In this document: one piece after another, positions 20,471 to 31,335 of the stretch
Layout of the letters: each line of letters starts with the position of its first letter
Position numbering within the stretch: position 1 is the first letter of the stretch
Assembly (NCBI GenBank): GCA_021234155.1
Contig: JAJEKV010000017.1
Location: 18,984,372-19,048,371 of the forward strand
Direction of reading: 5' to 3'
DNA: 64,000 nucleotides
From: Isoetes taiwanensis
Lineage: Eukaryota > Streptophyta > Lycopodiopsida > Isoetales > Isoetaceae
Notes under the pieces: generated by a model
Database searches by the model: none
What the model was told of the DNA's origin: nothing
What the model saw: the letters and a program-made list of their open reading frames with translations, nothing else
Made by a program: the position numbers and the translations under genes

Positions 20471-21942
20471 ATGGCCACTTCTTCATTCAAGCGATGGTAC
20501 AAATACCACGCCTCATGTGGTCGGGTTTACATCGAATTGCCTTCGTCTTCCGGGGAACTCGACATTGAGGCCACCATCAACGCGCCACTCCCTTCTACCG
20601 TAACATCATGTCAGAATTCCATGCCAAAATAGGACCCTTTTTCGTAGAACTCCCACCTTTGGCGTAGGGTATTTTGCACCTAACACCGCCCTCAAGTCAG
20701 CCCCGCAAGATATCCCAAATGTAGATAAGTACTTAGAGAATAAAGCAGTCCGCCTTCCCAACTATATGTCCATCTCTCGTAATAGGAGGAGGTATTCCCC
20801 ACAAAGAACGTAGCCATCTTTCTATCTCTTCGGGTCAAACCCGTGATAGGGGAACCCTTAGTGCAGCCTTTAGAAGTTGAACCCATAGCCATGGCCGCAA
20901 GCAGAGGAACGGATGCGACTTCGAGTACGAAAGCAAGAAGAAGAGGAGGAGGATGAATACGAATCAGACCCGTAAGACTTGGATCTAGAGCGTGAGAGGC
21001 AGCAAGCGTAATCAACAGCAGATCCAAAGCTTCAAGAGGGATCAAGAAGCAACAAGAAGAGCCCCACCACTCTTGGGCATTACAAGCTTGACACCGTGTT
21101 CATAGCAAAAGCAGGCATATCTAACCCTTCACGACATCAAGAATCTTCCACAAATTCGCCATTGCAGGGCCTTAGGGTGGATGAGATTTTACACCTTCTA
21201 CGACAAGCAGCGATCTCGACGACTTCATCGATCGAGAAGCCCCGGTGGACTTCCTATCGCATAAGAGAAGCCAAGACCTTCACCGCAGACATCATCAGAT
21301 ATAGAGGCTTACGCAGGCATCGCATGCGATGATGGCGAAACGAATTGCCCCTGAGGAGGAGTTCATGGCAATTCAGAACAAATGGGCATCAAAGGCAAGT
21401 CGACATCAGCGATTATTACCGAACACCCATCCCTCGGCAGCATTGAGCAAGATCAACCTGGCGAGGTCAGTACCGCTAATTTGTTTCAGAGGAGATACCG
21501 CTGATGACTTCATGTGGAAGGCACGTGGCAAATCTCCTCGCCCTCAAGAAACAAGTACGATAAGGCCGATACTACCGGCCGCTGTCGCCGGATTCGAAGA
21601 ATACGCTTTTATTCACTAACGTTCTTAAGGTGAAGAAGGGTCTTTATGCTTATCGCCTTCGGTTTGACACCACGACATCTTCGCAACATCGACCATGTTG
21701 TCCCGATCAAGAGAGCGACAGCATCAATTTCATCTCGACCGCCATCCCTTTATAGGCTGCGTATGCATTGGCAAAGGATACCGCCAGATACAATTTCGAT
21801 AGGAGAATCTTCAAGACATGGAGGCAAGACTCAAGGATGAACGCCAACAAATATCCTCAGGAACTCTAACAGATCAATAGGGTACCTACCTAAGTGAAGA
21901 AATTTCGAGGACCACCTCGACACTCAAGAAGTTTGAAGAGTA
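20471..21942 (+). pseudogene. Chr-1 ORF2, unknown protein, frameshifted
   Basis: A coding-like region between the H3-like gene and gag. It starts MATSSFKRWYKYHASC and stays open for about 50 codons, then continues with frame changes through KNVAIFLSLRVKPVIGEP (near 20810) and an Arg/Glu-rich part near 20930-20990. It runs to about 21942, where a stop precedes AT-rich DNA. Chr-3 (48571) and Chr-2 (40090, minus) have a counterpart at the same place that also begins MA and shares an aromatic Tyr-Asn segment. I recognise no domain. It could be a gag-like coat protein or an unrelated accessory gene; its own TATA box and 3' spacer argue for a separate transcript. Confidence 0.45.
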
Positions 21943-22250
21943 AAGTTTATTAATTCCATGTGTTTATTATGAATATAATATATATCTCTTTTGTATATAA
22001 TTACCCTCAAATCAGATAAACAAGTAAAACAACGTGAACACAATAAAACAAGAACTATCGATCGAACGTAATTTCTAATGTGCATGCAGCCTAGAGTACC
22101 TAGAACCTTGATGAACACAGCAAATGAGAATGAAGGACGCATTCCCACCGCTTCCAAAATGAGTAACCATACTCGCATCTCGACGCGTAACAATCGAGGA
22201 GGAGCAAATCAGTCCGACATCCACTTACATAAGGGCATTCGCTAGCGGTG
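21943..22250. other. AT-rich spacer between ORF2 and gag
   Basis: Begins TTATTAATTCCATGTGTTTATTATG and looks like a 3' UTR. Chr-3 has a similar spacer at about 50060-50440. Confidence 0.4.
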
Positions 22251-23250
22251 GGCAGCAAAGCAGTAGGAGGACGTGACCGAATGTCCCCTTGCCTTTAAAA
22301 CGCTTCGGCCGCATCAAAGGCAAACGGGCGAAGCAGAAGCGTATGAGAAGATCTCCTAGCCCTGATCCCCTAAGCCCAGCTCTGATACGCATCGTGACGG
22401 GAAGAGCCGAAGAAGAGGCACGGTCCCCCCAGGATCCAAACCGTCGTGACGCATCACGCACGACTACCGTATAGAAAGTCGACTCTTTAGTAATGTGTGT
22501 GTGGTGCCGCAGTTAGAGCAGCTGTGGGAAAACAGATCCGAATGGAAGCAGAGGGTAATGGCTGGATGAGATGAGCGAAATATGGCAACGCCATGGCATG
22601 AAAAGATAAAGACAAAGGCGTGGTAGCAACAAAGAAACCTCAAGGTGCCTTAATTTGGTGGAAGGATATGCCAAAGCACATGGGCCGGAAAGCAGGACAG
22701 CTTGCAAGTTCGTAAAGCCGCTAAGGCATTCAAACATCATTATGTACCGAGAACATATGGCAACATGATGCGCCATTCTATAGGCCGCAATCAAGGCAAA
22801 TAAATCACCCAGAAATACACGGAGGAATTTATGAGACTAAGGTTTTATGTGCCAAAGTTGAGGAAAAGCATGCGGAATATTATATTGAAGGCTTGAATCC
22901 ATGAGATCCGCAGTTTGTAAGGGCAATAAACCTCAAGTCCGTGGCTCTGGAGGCGTACAAAGGCCATAAGTTTCCAGCAAGGAACAGTCCACAAAGAGCA
23001 GCTTCAAGGCGCTAGTGATTTCCGTGATAAGGGGAAGAGCATTGTGGGGCTATAGGCCCAAGGGCTGCTAGAAGCCCAGAGCTAGCAAAACGCTAAAGAT
23101 AATCCAAATTATAGCGCGGCAACACAAGTAGCGGCAAGAAGGAAAAGAAACAGTAAGCTTCAAGGAGCAAGGAGCCAAGTCTAACTAATCTCTGCCGTGA
23201 GGCAATTCTCGCTACCCGACTCTGCTGAAAAAGAAGGTGAATGTATGTAG
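22251..23250 (+). pseudogene. Chr-1 gag, frameshifted
   Basis: Coat protein of the element. An Arg/Pro-rich N-terminus (22289-22474) leads to a gag core: GALIWWKDMPKHMGR near 22644 and YTEEFMRLRFYVPKLR near 22817, the usual 'WW ... F ... L' spacing of Ty3 gag, then IEGLNP near 22890. A clear CCHC knuckle is not visible because frames break near 23150-23220. Confidence 0.6.
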
Positions 23251-23790
23251 AAGTACCAGAAACCGTGATGCTTCCGTTCGCATAGGAACAACTGCCCCTC
23301 GATTATGAATGCGCATTGGCAGAGCTGGGATGGGAGACACCATCGACGACGACGACGGCTAACGGATTACATCCATGGTGAGGTCACATCTTTGCGCCTA
23401 TCGATACGGAATGCAGAAAAGTCGCAAGACAAGGTAACTTCAACGAATCGAAAAAGCCAAGAGAAATCCTTTATAGCATTGATAGACCGGAAGCAAATAT
23501 AATTTTGCATCCCCTAGATGGTAAGCATGCTGGTATTAAAGCCGCTAAAGTCCGCTTTCCAGCGCCGCTGGTGTTAGCCAATGGAGCAATTAGGGCATTA
23601 CCGGAAGAGAGAATAAACTTCAATGTAGATCGCCAGTTAATACGTTATGCTGGGAGCGAAGTCGCGAATAGGCAAGTATGATCTCATTATTGGAATGGAA
23701 TATCTTGGACTACGAGCAATCATCGATTGTGGGAAACGTGAAGGACCTTAGTAACGCCAGAGGGCAGTCATCAAATCACAGTAAAGAAGT
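23251..23790 (+). pseudogene. Chr-1 aspartic protease region
   Basis: FIALIDR at about 23469 matches the retroviral protease start FIALIDSGAT with the Ser-Gly lost. KYDLIIGMEYLGLRAIIDCGKR, at about 23674-23740 and split over frames, matches the conserved 'YD-IGM-WL-A-IDC' end of plant Ty3 proteases. Confidence 0.65.
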
Positions 23791-24099
23791 AACCTTAAAT
23801 CATGCAATGCATGAGAGCTTAAAAATTGCTTAAGTGCATAAGAAAGCACAGGTAGCCTATCTCCTGCTTGAGCTCCAAGATCGTGGAGCCTGAGAGAAAT
23901 AAAGAGATCAAAGAATCTAGCAAGCTTCCTGTGCCAATAGCAAAGTTGATCAAGAATTTCACGACTTGTTCCCCTCGATGAGATTTCATACTCTATAGAG
24001 GAGTCGAAAGTGTGAAATAGCACTTGAACTGGACGCCGCTTCACAAGCAAGGCATCTTTATAGGATGTCAACCGAGAGTTACTGCAGTTAAAGCAGCGT

Positions 24100-24830
24100 A
24101 CTTTTGCAAGAATTGCCAGGACCCAGGGTTCATAAGACCTAGTGTCTCCCCGCTCTGAGCCCCTATTCTTTGTAGAAGAAGAAGGATGGCAGCCTTAGGA
24201 TACGTGCATTGATTACCGCCAGCCAAATAAGCACACCATCAAAATAAGTATGCCTTGCCTAGGTCGTGATGACTTAATGGATCGCTTGGTGGAGCAAAGA
24301 TCTTCCCGCGATCGATATCACCGTGATTAGGATCAAGGAGGAAGACATTCATAAGACAGCCGCTCAGACAAGATATGGGCATCTGCGAGTTCACAGCTAT
24401 CTCTTTGATTGTCTAATGCACCAAAGAACATTCATGAGATTAATGAACGACGCCTTCCTCAATTCTCGATCTTTCATCATAGTCTTCTTCGACGATATCT
24501 TGGTTTTACAAAGAAAGTCCGCGGAGGAGCACGCTCAACACTTGAGGAAGGTGCTTTGAAAAGTTAAGAAGGCATCAACTTTTATGGTTATCGGGCGCTA
24601 CTTCGCGAACTAAAGAGTATACTTGGGGCACGGATCACGTTTCAGTAAGGCATTTCCACGCACTGCAAAGATAGAAGCCGGATCGGCCACGGCACAAAGA
24701 ATACGCTACGAAGCCGAGCTTCCTAGGGCTAGGCAGCTATTATAGAAGATTTGTCAAGAATTTTGCCAAGGTAGCCATTAACGATCTCACAAAAGGTGGG
24801 AAGATAAAAGATTGGGCAGCCCATTGGCAA
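24100..24830 (+). pseudogene. Chr-1 reverse transcriptase, frameshifted
   Basis: GFIRPS near 24130, CIDYRQPNKHTIK near 24210, then an open stretch at 24323-24559 with IRIKEEDIHKTA, TFMRLMNDAF and the catalytic FFDDIL at 24485-24502, then AEEHAQHLRKVL. YYRRFVKNFAK follows near 24740. These are the standard blocks of plant chromovirus RT. The MPFGL segment is garbled. Confidence 0.85.
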
Positions 24831-24879
24831 AACAACAACAAGGCCCAAAGCATTTGAGACGCTAAAGGAAGCTTCACGA

Positions 24880-25330
24880 CGCATACGCGATTGGTCTTTA
24901 CGATCCCACTAAAGATAAGCTTCAGCAGCAACGATGCGCGTGATAGCGACAAAGCAGCTCCCTCATGCGAGGAAAGAGTAGCCTATGATTCCAAGAAGTT
25001 GAACGACGCCGAAGCAAATACTACCCAACGACATGATCAGGAGCCCCGCTATAGTAAGGGCTTTAAGAATTTGGAGGCAATATTTATCGGGAAGAAAATT
25101 CCAGCTTAGACACGGATCATCAAAGCCTCCAATATATATTTACGCAATGCCCCTTAATTTGAGGCGAGATGGATGGAATTCTTTAAATGAATATGACTTT
25201 AGATAAGTTATGTCATGGAAGCTCAATGTGGTTATGGATTTTCCAGAAGCCTTGGAAACCAGACCCACAAAATTTGCTATCAACAATTTTGTGCGACTTT
25301 GGCAAGAAGATTGAGGAAGCATTGCCGACG
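24880..25330 (+). pseudogene. Chr-1 RNase H region
   Basis: VAYDSKKLNDAEANTT (near 24985) followed by an HDQE segment and NLEAIFIGKKI. This is the 'VAFASKKLNDAE-NYTTHDKE-LAIV' block of Ty3 RNase H. ARWMEFLNEYDF can be read near 25165-25200. Confidence 0.75.
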
Positions 25331-25339
25331 CGACCTCCT

Positions 25340-26440
25340 CGACTTCAAGGAAAGCTTACGAGCCTTTCCAAAGAGGCCGTGACCAACAAGGAAAGGGAGA
25401 TGTTCGCACTACAAGAAGGAAGGGAACTTGCTATTATAAAACAAATTGTGTGTACCAAAATCTTCGCGAAGTTAGAAAGCTTATTTTGAATGATACACAA
25501 TAGTCCTACAAAGGTGGCATGGTGGTCTAAGGGTACATTATTTCAAAATTAGAAGCAGCTACTATTGGGTCTCTAAGATGAAGAAGGAAATAGCAAGATA
25601 TATTAGGAGCGATATGCCAGCCACAGACAAAAGGCTTTAACAGCCCGATCCTGTGTGCCTTTGAACCATCGTCAAAGCAAATGCTAAGTGTGGGAGGTGA
25701 TAAGCATGGATTTTATTACGTGACTCTGCACGCACAGCTATTCTCTCTGATGGTGGTAGTGTATTGCTATGTCAAAGATGGCACACTTTGTGCCATGCAG
25801 ACAACAGATACTCGCTGCGATAGACACCTAACCTATTTGTTATTAAGGAGATTTTAGGCTCCATGGCATGCCAAGGGAGATAATCTCTCGATGGAGACCT
25901 AAGTTTATGAGTGCCTTTGGCGACTCTATTCACCACCATCCAGACGGCTGGCGAGCACGCATATCATCCCCAAAACGATGGTCGTATCGAGACAAACCGT
26001 GATCATCGAAGATATGTTAAGAAGCTATGTATGGAACAAGCAATCCAAGTGGATGATTTCCCATCTACTCTAGTAGAGTTTGCCTTACAATGACCAGCGT
26101 GAGTCATCGCAGATGAGTCCCTTTTATGATTAATTACTGCACGCTTGTCTTGACTTCGTGACATTTGGCACAACCCTGTCCAGCGGTGGAAGTCTCCCGC
26201 CAGGCGCTTCGAAATGCAAGACTTGGTGGAGGAAGGAGAGGATATCTCCTTGCGCCAGCATGTGCGTAGCATCGGCTGCCATTGTGGACTTAAGAGAATT
26301 TGAAGTGGGAGACAAAGTATGGTTGAAGATCAAAGCCCAGTTCTTCCCGCATCTGAATTGCAAGAAGCTTGTTCCAAGATGTACGACCCTCGTAATAGGA
26401 GTAGAAGAGAGTAGGTAACCAATCCTACAAGTTGGACTTT
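25340..26440 (+). pseudogene. Chr-1 integrase, frameshifted
   Basis: SYYWVSKMKKEIARYIRS near 25556 is the zinc-binding domain lead, then ISMDFIT near 25700 (first Asp of the core), KMAHFVPC near 25775, and a PKFMS segment near 25895. NDGRIETNRDHRRYVKKLC (third catalytic Glu, 25970-26030) is followed by LVEFALQ. The C-terminal module FEVGDKVWLKIKAQF is at 26300-26345. All in expected order; frames broken. Confidence 0.8.
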
Positions 26441-26449
26441 GCTGACATC

Positions 26450-26690
26450 TTAAGATACATAAGGTTTCCAATGAAGTCATAAAGAGGCACACCCCAAACC
26501 CCGAGGAAATTGGAGACAAACGAAGTTTTAGAAATGACTCGACGAAAGATATTGAAATCGTCTTCGAAGTCCTTCTTAATAGATCTTATAAGAAGACAAG
26601 AAGGTCAAAATTCCTCCAATACTCCGTGAAGTGGGAAGCACTTACCGCTGGAAGACGCTTACGGTACTTGAGTCGTGATCTTTAAGAAAC
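26450..26690 (+). pseudogene. Chr-1 chromodomain remnant
   Basis: TRRSKFLQYSVKWEAL and the following LTAGRRLRYLSRDL (near 26594-26685) fit the 'R-FLVKW-G--W--E--L' core of an integrase-linked chromodomain. The Chr-2 copy (VKWKRGGKATWVLKQDLE) makes the family link clear. Chromodomains bind methylated H3 tails and steer chromovirus insertion. Confidence 0.6.
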
Positions 26691-26699
26691 AAGACTCGA

Positions 26700-27583
26700 A
26701 GTTTGAGCAATGCATATCAGCCCATCACCGAAGTAGTCGACATCACAACCAAGAAATCGCCTGTGCATATCGACGGTTTGCATTTAAGCATGTAGCACCG
26801 CCATTTCCATGCTAGGCATGGGTTGCATGCTGTTACCGATGATGAGACCACTACTTCTGCTCTAGCCGCAGTAATGTCAATGTAGGTACGACTCGCCTGT
26901 TTGAGTGGAAGGTAGATTAGAAGTCTACTGTCCCACGGAAGCAGACGACCGAGAAAGGAGGTCATTGAGAGATGCATTGATAGGAAAAAGCACCTTTAGC
27001 CCCATATATGCTTTGATAGGAGGAATCTATCCTTCACGCCTACGTATCGAAGGATATCCTCCACGCCGGGCAACTAGGAGGTGTAGGCATGAGCGCATAT
27101 AGGCATATAGGGCGCCTATCTTTTCGGGCCAGATGGGAGAAACATAATCTTCCTATGCCGAAGAGATATGCCTTGCATCCATATAATTGTATTTAATGGG
27201 TGGCTCCCCTTACAACCAACCCTTATAATAATAATTAAATATATACTAACGTGAAGGTGACATCCTTGCAACTAGAAGGACCGAAAGTGGAGGGTAGCGC
27301 TTGAGCGAGAACTCACAACGATAATTTTGCCATAATAAAAGCCGAGAGCCATCTTTGAAGTTTTTTAGTTAAAACCTTTTAAAGCTATAATTGACGTTAA
27401 TTTTGTTATAAATATAATGAAGTAGAGGACTAAGAGCCTCTCACCATAGTACAATTACGGGCAAAACGGCGTAAAATTACCGGGTGATTATAATTTGATA
27501 TGTATGTTGTAATTCGCGGATACGCGTACCAAGGTGGAGACGCTGCGGATGCCGAGGGACGCGATCGCTCGGCGGTGGAGAGA
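26700..27583. other. Chr-1 3' non-coding region and polypurine tract
   Basis: No coding signal recognised. It ends with the purine-rich GGCGGTGGAGAGA at 27571-27583, directly before the 3' LTR, the likely polypurine tract. Confidence 0.5.
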
Positions 27584-29120
27584 TTGCTCCAAAAACATAA
27601 TATGCTTCCCAATACGCATATTATATCGCTGATGCCATTAATGCATACGTCACAAGTGACATGTACTTGAGAGTAGGACAATGTTGCACTTAGAGCTAAA
27701 GGCTGCACTCAGGGCAACCTGCTGCATGTAATTAAACATACACAACAAAGTTATTCCTTGTTCATTCATTTCCAAACGCCTAAAGCCATTTGCCCATGTG
27801 GATGCTCCTAACCTTAGATAGGGTCTATATAAGGGCTAAACCCTAGACCCTAGCTCTCCTCTTTACCCTTTGCCAATTAGGGTTTCTAGAGCCTCTTCCT
27901 CATTCCCGCACTAGGGTTTTCCGGGCCATCTCGCCAAGGTAAGGCTCGAGAACGTGATTGCCAAGTTCGAAAAGTTCCGATTTGCACAACAGTTGCCGAG
28001 TAGCAAATGGCTCTTCTAAGATCGAGCATGGACGCTTCCAAGGATCAGGAGCAAGCCAAGGAGCGGTGTATCTAGTCGCTCAAGCAGTGCAAAACCGCTC
28101 TTTAGGCATGGCAATATGCCGGGTTAATAGTATGTTAGATCATCTCTCGAAGCCTTGTAGATCCTTAGATCTCGACTCTAACGAATGAACCTAACATTGG
28201 ATGTTAAGGTGATAGATTGATATGATTCTCTATCTCTGCTTCCGCGGATATTGCATGTATTCCACTCTATGATCTCCTTTTGTTGTGGGAAGGGGGTAGA
28301 GACCTAAAGGCCGCGGTAGAAGATGCTCCTAGCATAGCACCTTAGTTCCCACGCACGCGCCCACAGGTACGTGAGCCCACCCGTCAGGGTGAAGGGGCAA
28401 GGGCCGGGTTGATAAGGAGGAACTTGTCTCATCGATCGACTGCAGTAGCGCTTCCATCGGGTCTTTGGCCGCTAGGCTTAATGGCTTGCCACCGCGTGGG
28501 CAAGGCATGAGCCTACACTGTGGGTGGTGGATATGACCTTCCAAAGGAGTTCAAGTCAATAAGCGGGCAGCGGCCCTCTAGCCACCATGAGCATGGATAC
28601 CGAGGAGAGGTAAGCTCTCTTCATCGGGCTGGGGAGATGTAACTCCAGCAAAGAGTAGCCCTCGCTACTCACAGTTACGCTGAAGTCCCAACACTTTCAG
28701 CCTATTCCCGCAGCGTGCACGGAAGCGGATGGAGTGGACTACCCTGGGTTACAGCCCATGCCGCCCAAATCCATTGCCATGAATTCTCGTCAAGAATGAA
28801 CTCTCAGGCCTAGCCGCCGCCTTCATCCCCTTGAGTCCTAAGCCCGGCAGGATCCTCCTTGGTATTTTTGTTAGCGAAGGTATTGCCGACTCATGGATGT
28901 TGCTATTGTTATGGTGCGATTGTGTTGTATATTATTAGTTGTGCTCACGCTTATTCGCTACGCCCAGATAGGTCATCCGAGAAGATCTGGACATCGACAC
29001 ATCCACTCTCCTCACGCTCACTCTACGGGAGTGGAGTCAGGATGGCCCTCGCCGTACCGCCAGTGGGGAATGCTCGAAAGAATGATGCGTAACGTGATAA
29101 GGAGTAGGGGATCAGCCACA
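27584..29120 (+). repeat. Chr-1 3' LTR
   Basis: About 1.54 kb, uninterrupted. It matches 4006-4796 followed directly by 16909-17695, which proves the nested insertion. TATATAA is at 27826-27832. The first bases have lost the TGTGACG arm seen in the 5' LTR. It ends CCACA. Confidence 0.85.
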
Positions 29121-29380
29121 GTTCATTGTTAGGAATGACATGTTCTTGATTTTAACGCTCGCTTGTAACGGGTACGTGATTGGTGGTGGATGGCATCCAT
29201 TTTCCGTAATGCTTGCATGCTTTCTTTGACTCTTGGGTTGGTGCAACAAAAAGATTTTAACCAACAACAATGCCACCATGTCTCTTGAAAAAATATTTCG
29301 CGGAATTTTACTATTTGTCCGGGTCTAATGTGGATGTCGCAGATAAAGATCGTGATGCAGAGTAGTAATTGAACTTCCAA
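29121..29380 (-). pseudogene. Other half of the 42-bp-repeat ORF, right of Chr-1
   Basis: Minus-strand sequence that meets the 3627-4005 ORF once Chr-1 is removed: the first bases (GTTCATTGTTAGGAATG) are a diverged 42-bp unit and encode KNMSFLTMN. An 83-codon open frame at 29129-29380 overlaps it in another frame, with ESMQALRKMDAIHHQSRTRY. Which frame was used, and where the gene starts, I cannot tell. Confidence 0.35.
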
Positions 29381-29892
29381 ATATTAAAGCATAAATAATT
29401 TTGACTTCAAAAAGATCAATTTTATTTATAATATTTCAAATACAAAAATTTGAAGACTTGCCACAAAAAGAGGTGCATATGTTCAGTTGTTAGAAACTAG
29501 CTACGCACTCATCATATAGCCTTCATATATAGCTTCATATTATACCTAGCTCTATGTAATATACTAGAATACCGCCTACTCTCATTATATATGATTCTTT
29601 TAACCACGGGTTATCATAACCAGACTTTAGAACTCCCTTTAGCTTTGCTGACAGAAACGCTATCTAAGATGATCCATTCTATGTTTACTACTTCAGATTC
29701 ATTGTTTCGTAATGCAAAGCTTGATGTTGATTGTACCGTTGCATTTGCCGCCGGCCCTTCCTCGCGCTAGGTACCGCGACAATCATCCAATATTAGTTTA
29801 CATGCACTGTAGGGCAACATAATGAGTCATAATGCTTACTTCAATTTCATTTCGTGGTTTGACAATAGTACTTTGATTCTTCCGTGTCCACC
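29381..29892. other. Host DNA, no gene seen
   Basis: AT-rich sequence. No coding or repeat signal that I can support. Confidence 0.4.
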
Positions 29893-30129
29893 CTACAATT
29901 GATCAACAAAGGCAAAATTTCGGCCAAAAGGATCCATAGGGAAGACATCTAAGTATGGAGCATAGAGTGAATTGTACCCTGTGCTGGTCTCAGGTGCACG
30001 CTCTTCTAGCAAAGTGAACATGAAATCGGGAAAATCGCTGAATTCCAAGTGCACGAAAATTGCCCACTTTCCTTCAATCCATCCACATTTTATGTGTTTT
30101 ATCTCATCGTGACGCATTTCAGATTGCAA
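29893..30129 (-). CDS. Short unrecognised ORF
   Basis: 78 codons on the minus strand, beginning with KCGWIEGKWAIFVHLEFSDF after a short charged start and ending FGRNFAFVDQL. The amino-acid mix (many Phe, Trp, Asp, Glu) is unlike random AT-rich translation, and it could be an exon of a host gene. It lies 500 bp upstream, on the same strand, of the broken 42-bp-repeat ORF, so it may belong to the same gene. I recognise no family. Confidence 0.3.
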   Translation of the reverse strand: MQSEMRHDEIKHIKCGWIEGKWAIFVHLEFSDFPDFMFTLLEERAPETSTGYNSLYAPYLDVFPMDPFGRNFAFVDQL

Positions 30130-31335
30130 TGCATAAAACTTGTTAGTATTAGTTGTTCGCTACTACAGCTTCTAAAGTGGAATACCCATCATTGATCCGA
30201 CATTGGCCCAAAGTTATTATCTCTGCGAAAAGCATGAATTAGCATGTAGATGTTTGAAGCGCATGTTCTCAATTGCTTAATCGATAAACCAGCTTAACCT
30301 TCTACTCTTTAATTGGAATTAGTTCCGCAAATGACCTTTGGAGGAATCGAAAGCAGAATGTAAAGACAGAAAGAAAGAAGTCGGAAGACAACTAGACGCA
30401 TGCATGGAATCATGCATCCCATGGTAATTTATACATCGTGAAATTTATAAGTCAGCCTATCATAAATGTGGAGGAGCCACTTTTAGCTGAAATTTAATCC
30501 ATGATTTGAGGGAGAATGGATCTCCATAACTCAGACGATCTTCCTTTTAATTTTCAGCAGTAATTGTTAATTTTTCAATTCTAATTGTATGTCAAGATCT
30601 AAGGGCATATTGAGCTTCTTTATTATTCATAATCAAAGAATTAATCTATGCATGGAAAAAATGCATTTTCATTACTATTCTCGATCACTTGTTTCTTTGT
30701 ATGGCAAAGATCGTTAAGAGGTGCTATAATTGGTTACCAACATTAAACCCTCCTGAACTTCGCTAATTTTAATCAAGATGACTATGCATGACTATTACCA
30801 AACATAAGTAATACATGTACCTATATATGCTGACATCTTTACCACGAACCAATGTAGATAAAACAATTGAAATTCATAGCCCTTTAGATATCGCATGACG
30901 TGATCCAAAATCAATGGTTGCATAATTAGGTAATACAATGAATATTGTATCATGACAGTTAAAATTTAAATAGAAAGTTATCTGTAAACATGGGCTTTCA
31001 CGGGTTAAACATCATCAAGGTTTCTCAGATCGTGATATATGCAATCTAACGCCATTTTGAAGATGATCATTATGAGTTAATAACCATATTAATCATGACT
31101 CAATAATAAAATAGTATTTGGTCCTACATGTAAGGAGGCACAAATTACAAAGTTTATATTCTATGCGAGGTCGAGTATACGAGTCAACACCTTCTACATT
31201 TTTCCAAGATTTGTTTGACATACTATCATAATGAGTATATGGTCTACCTCATGCTAAGACATAACATGTATTAATATCGCCAGTAATTATGTGAAAGTCA
31301 CTTCGCCTAGAGACAATAAGGGCAAAACCTTTGAG
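30130..31335. other. Host DNA, no gene seen
   Basis: AT-rich plant intergenic sequence up to the Chr-2 LTR. I find no coding region, RNA gene or repeat. Confidence 0.4.

Larger units (their letters stand above)
4006..29120 (+). mobile_element. Chr-1: chromovirus-like Ty3 LTR element with an H3-like gene, carrying a nested element
   Basis: The LTRs are at 4006-4796 plus 16909-17695 (one LTR split by Gy-A) and 27584-29120. A tRNA-iMet-type primer site follows the 5' LTR at 17699. The internal order is H3-like frame, unknown ORF2, gag, protease, RT, RNase H, integrase, chromodomain remnant. Without the 12.1-kb insert the element is about 13.0 kb. GTTC flanks both ends (4002-4005 and 29121-29124), a probable part of the target duplication, and the host 42-bp repeat is restored across it. 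The pol motifs (FFDDIL in RT; RNase H with KKLNDAEAN; integrase ending in a GPY-like segment and chromodomain) are those of plant chromoviruses. Frames are broken throughout. Confidence 0.85.
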
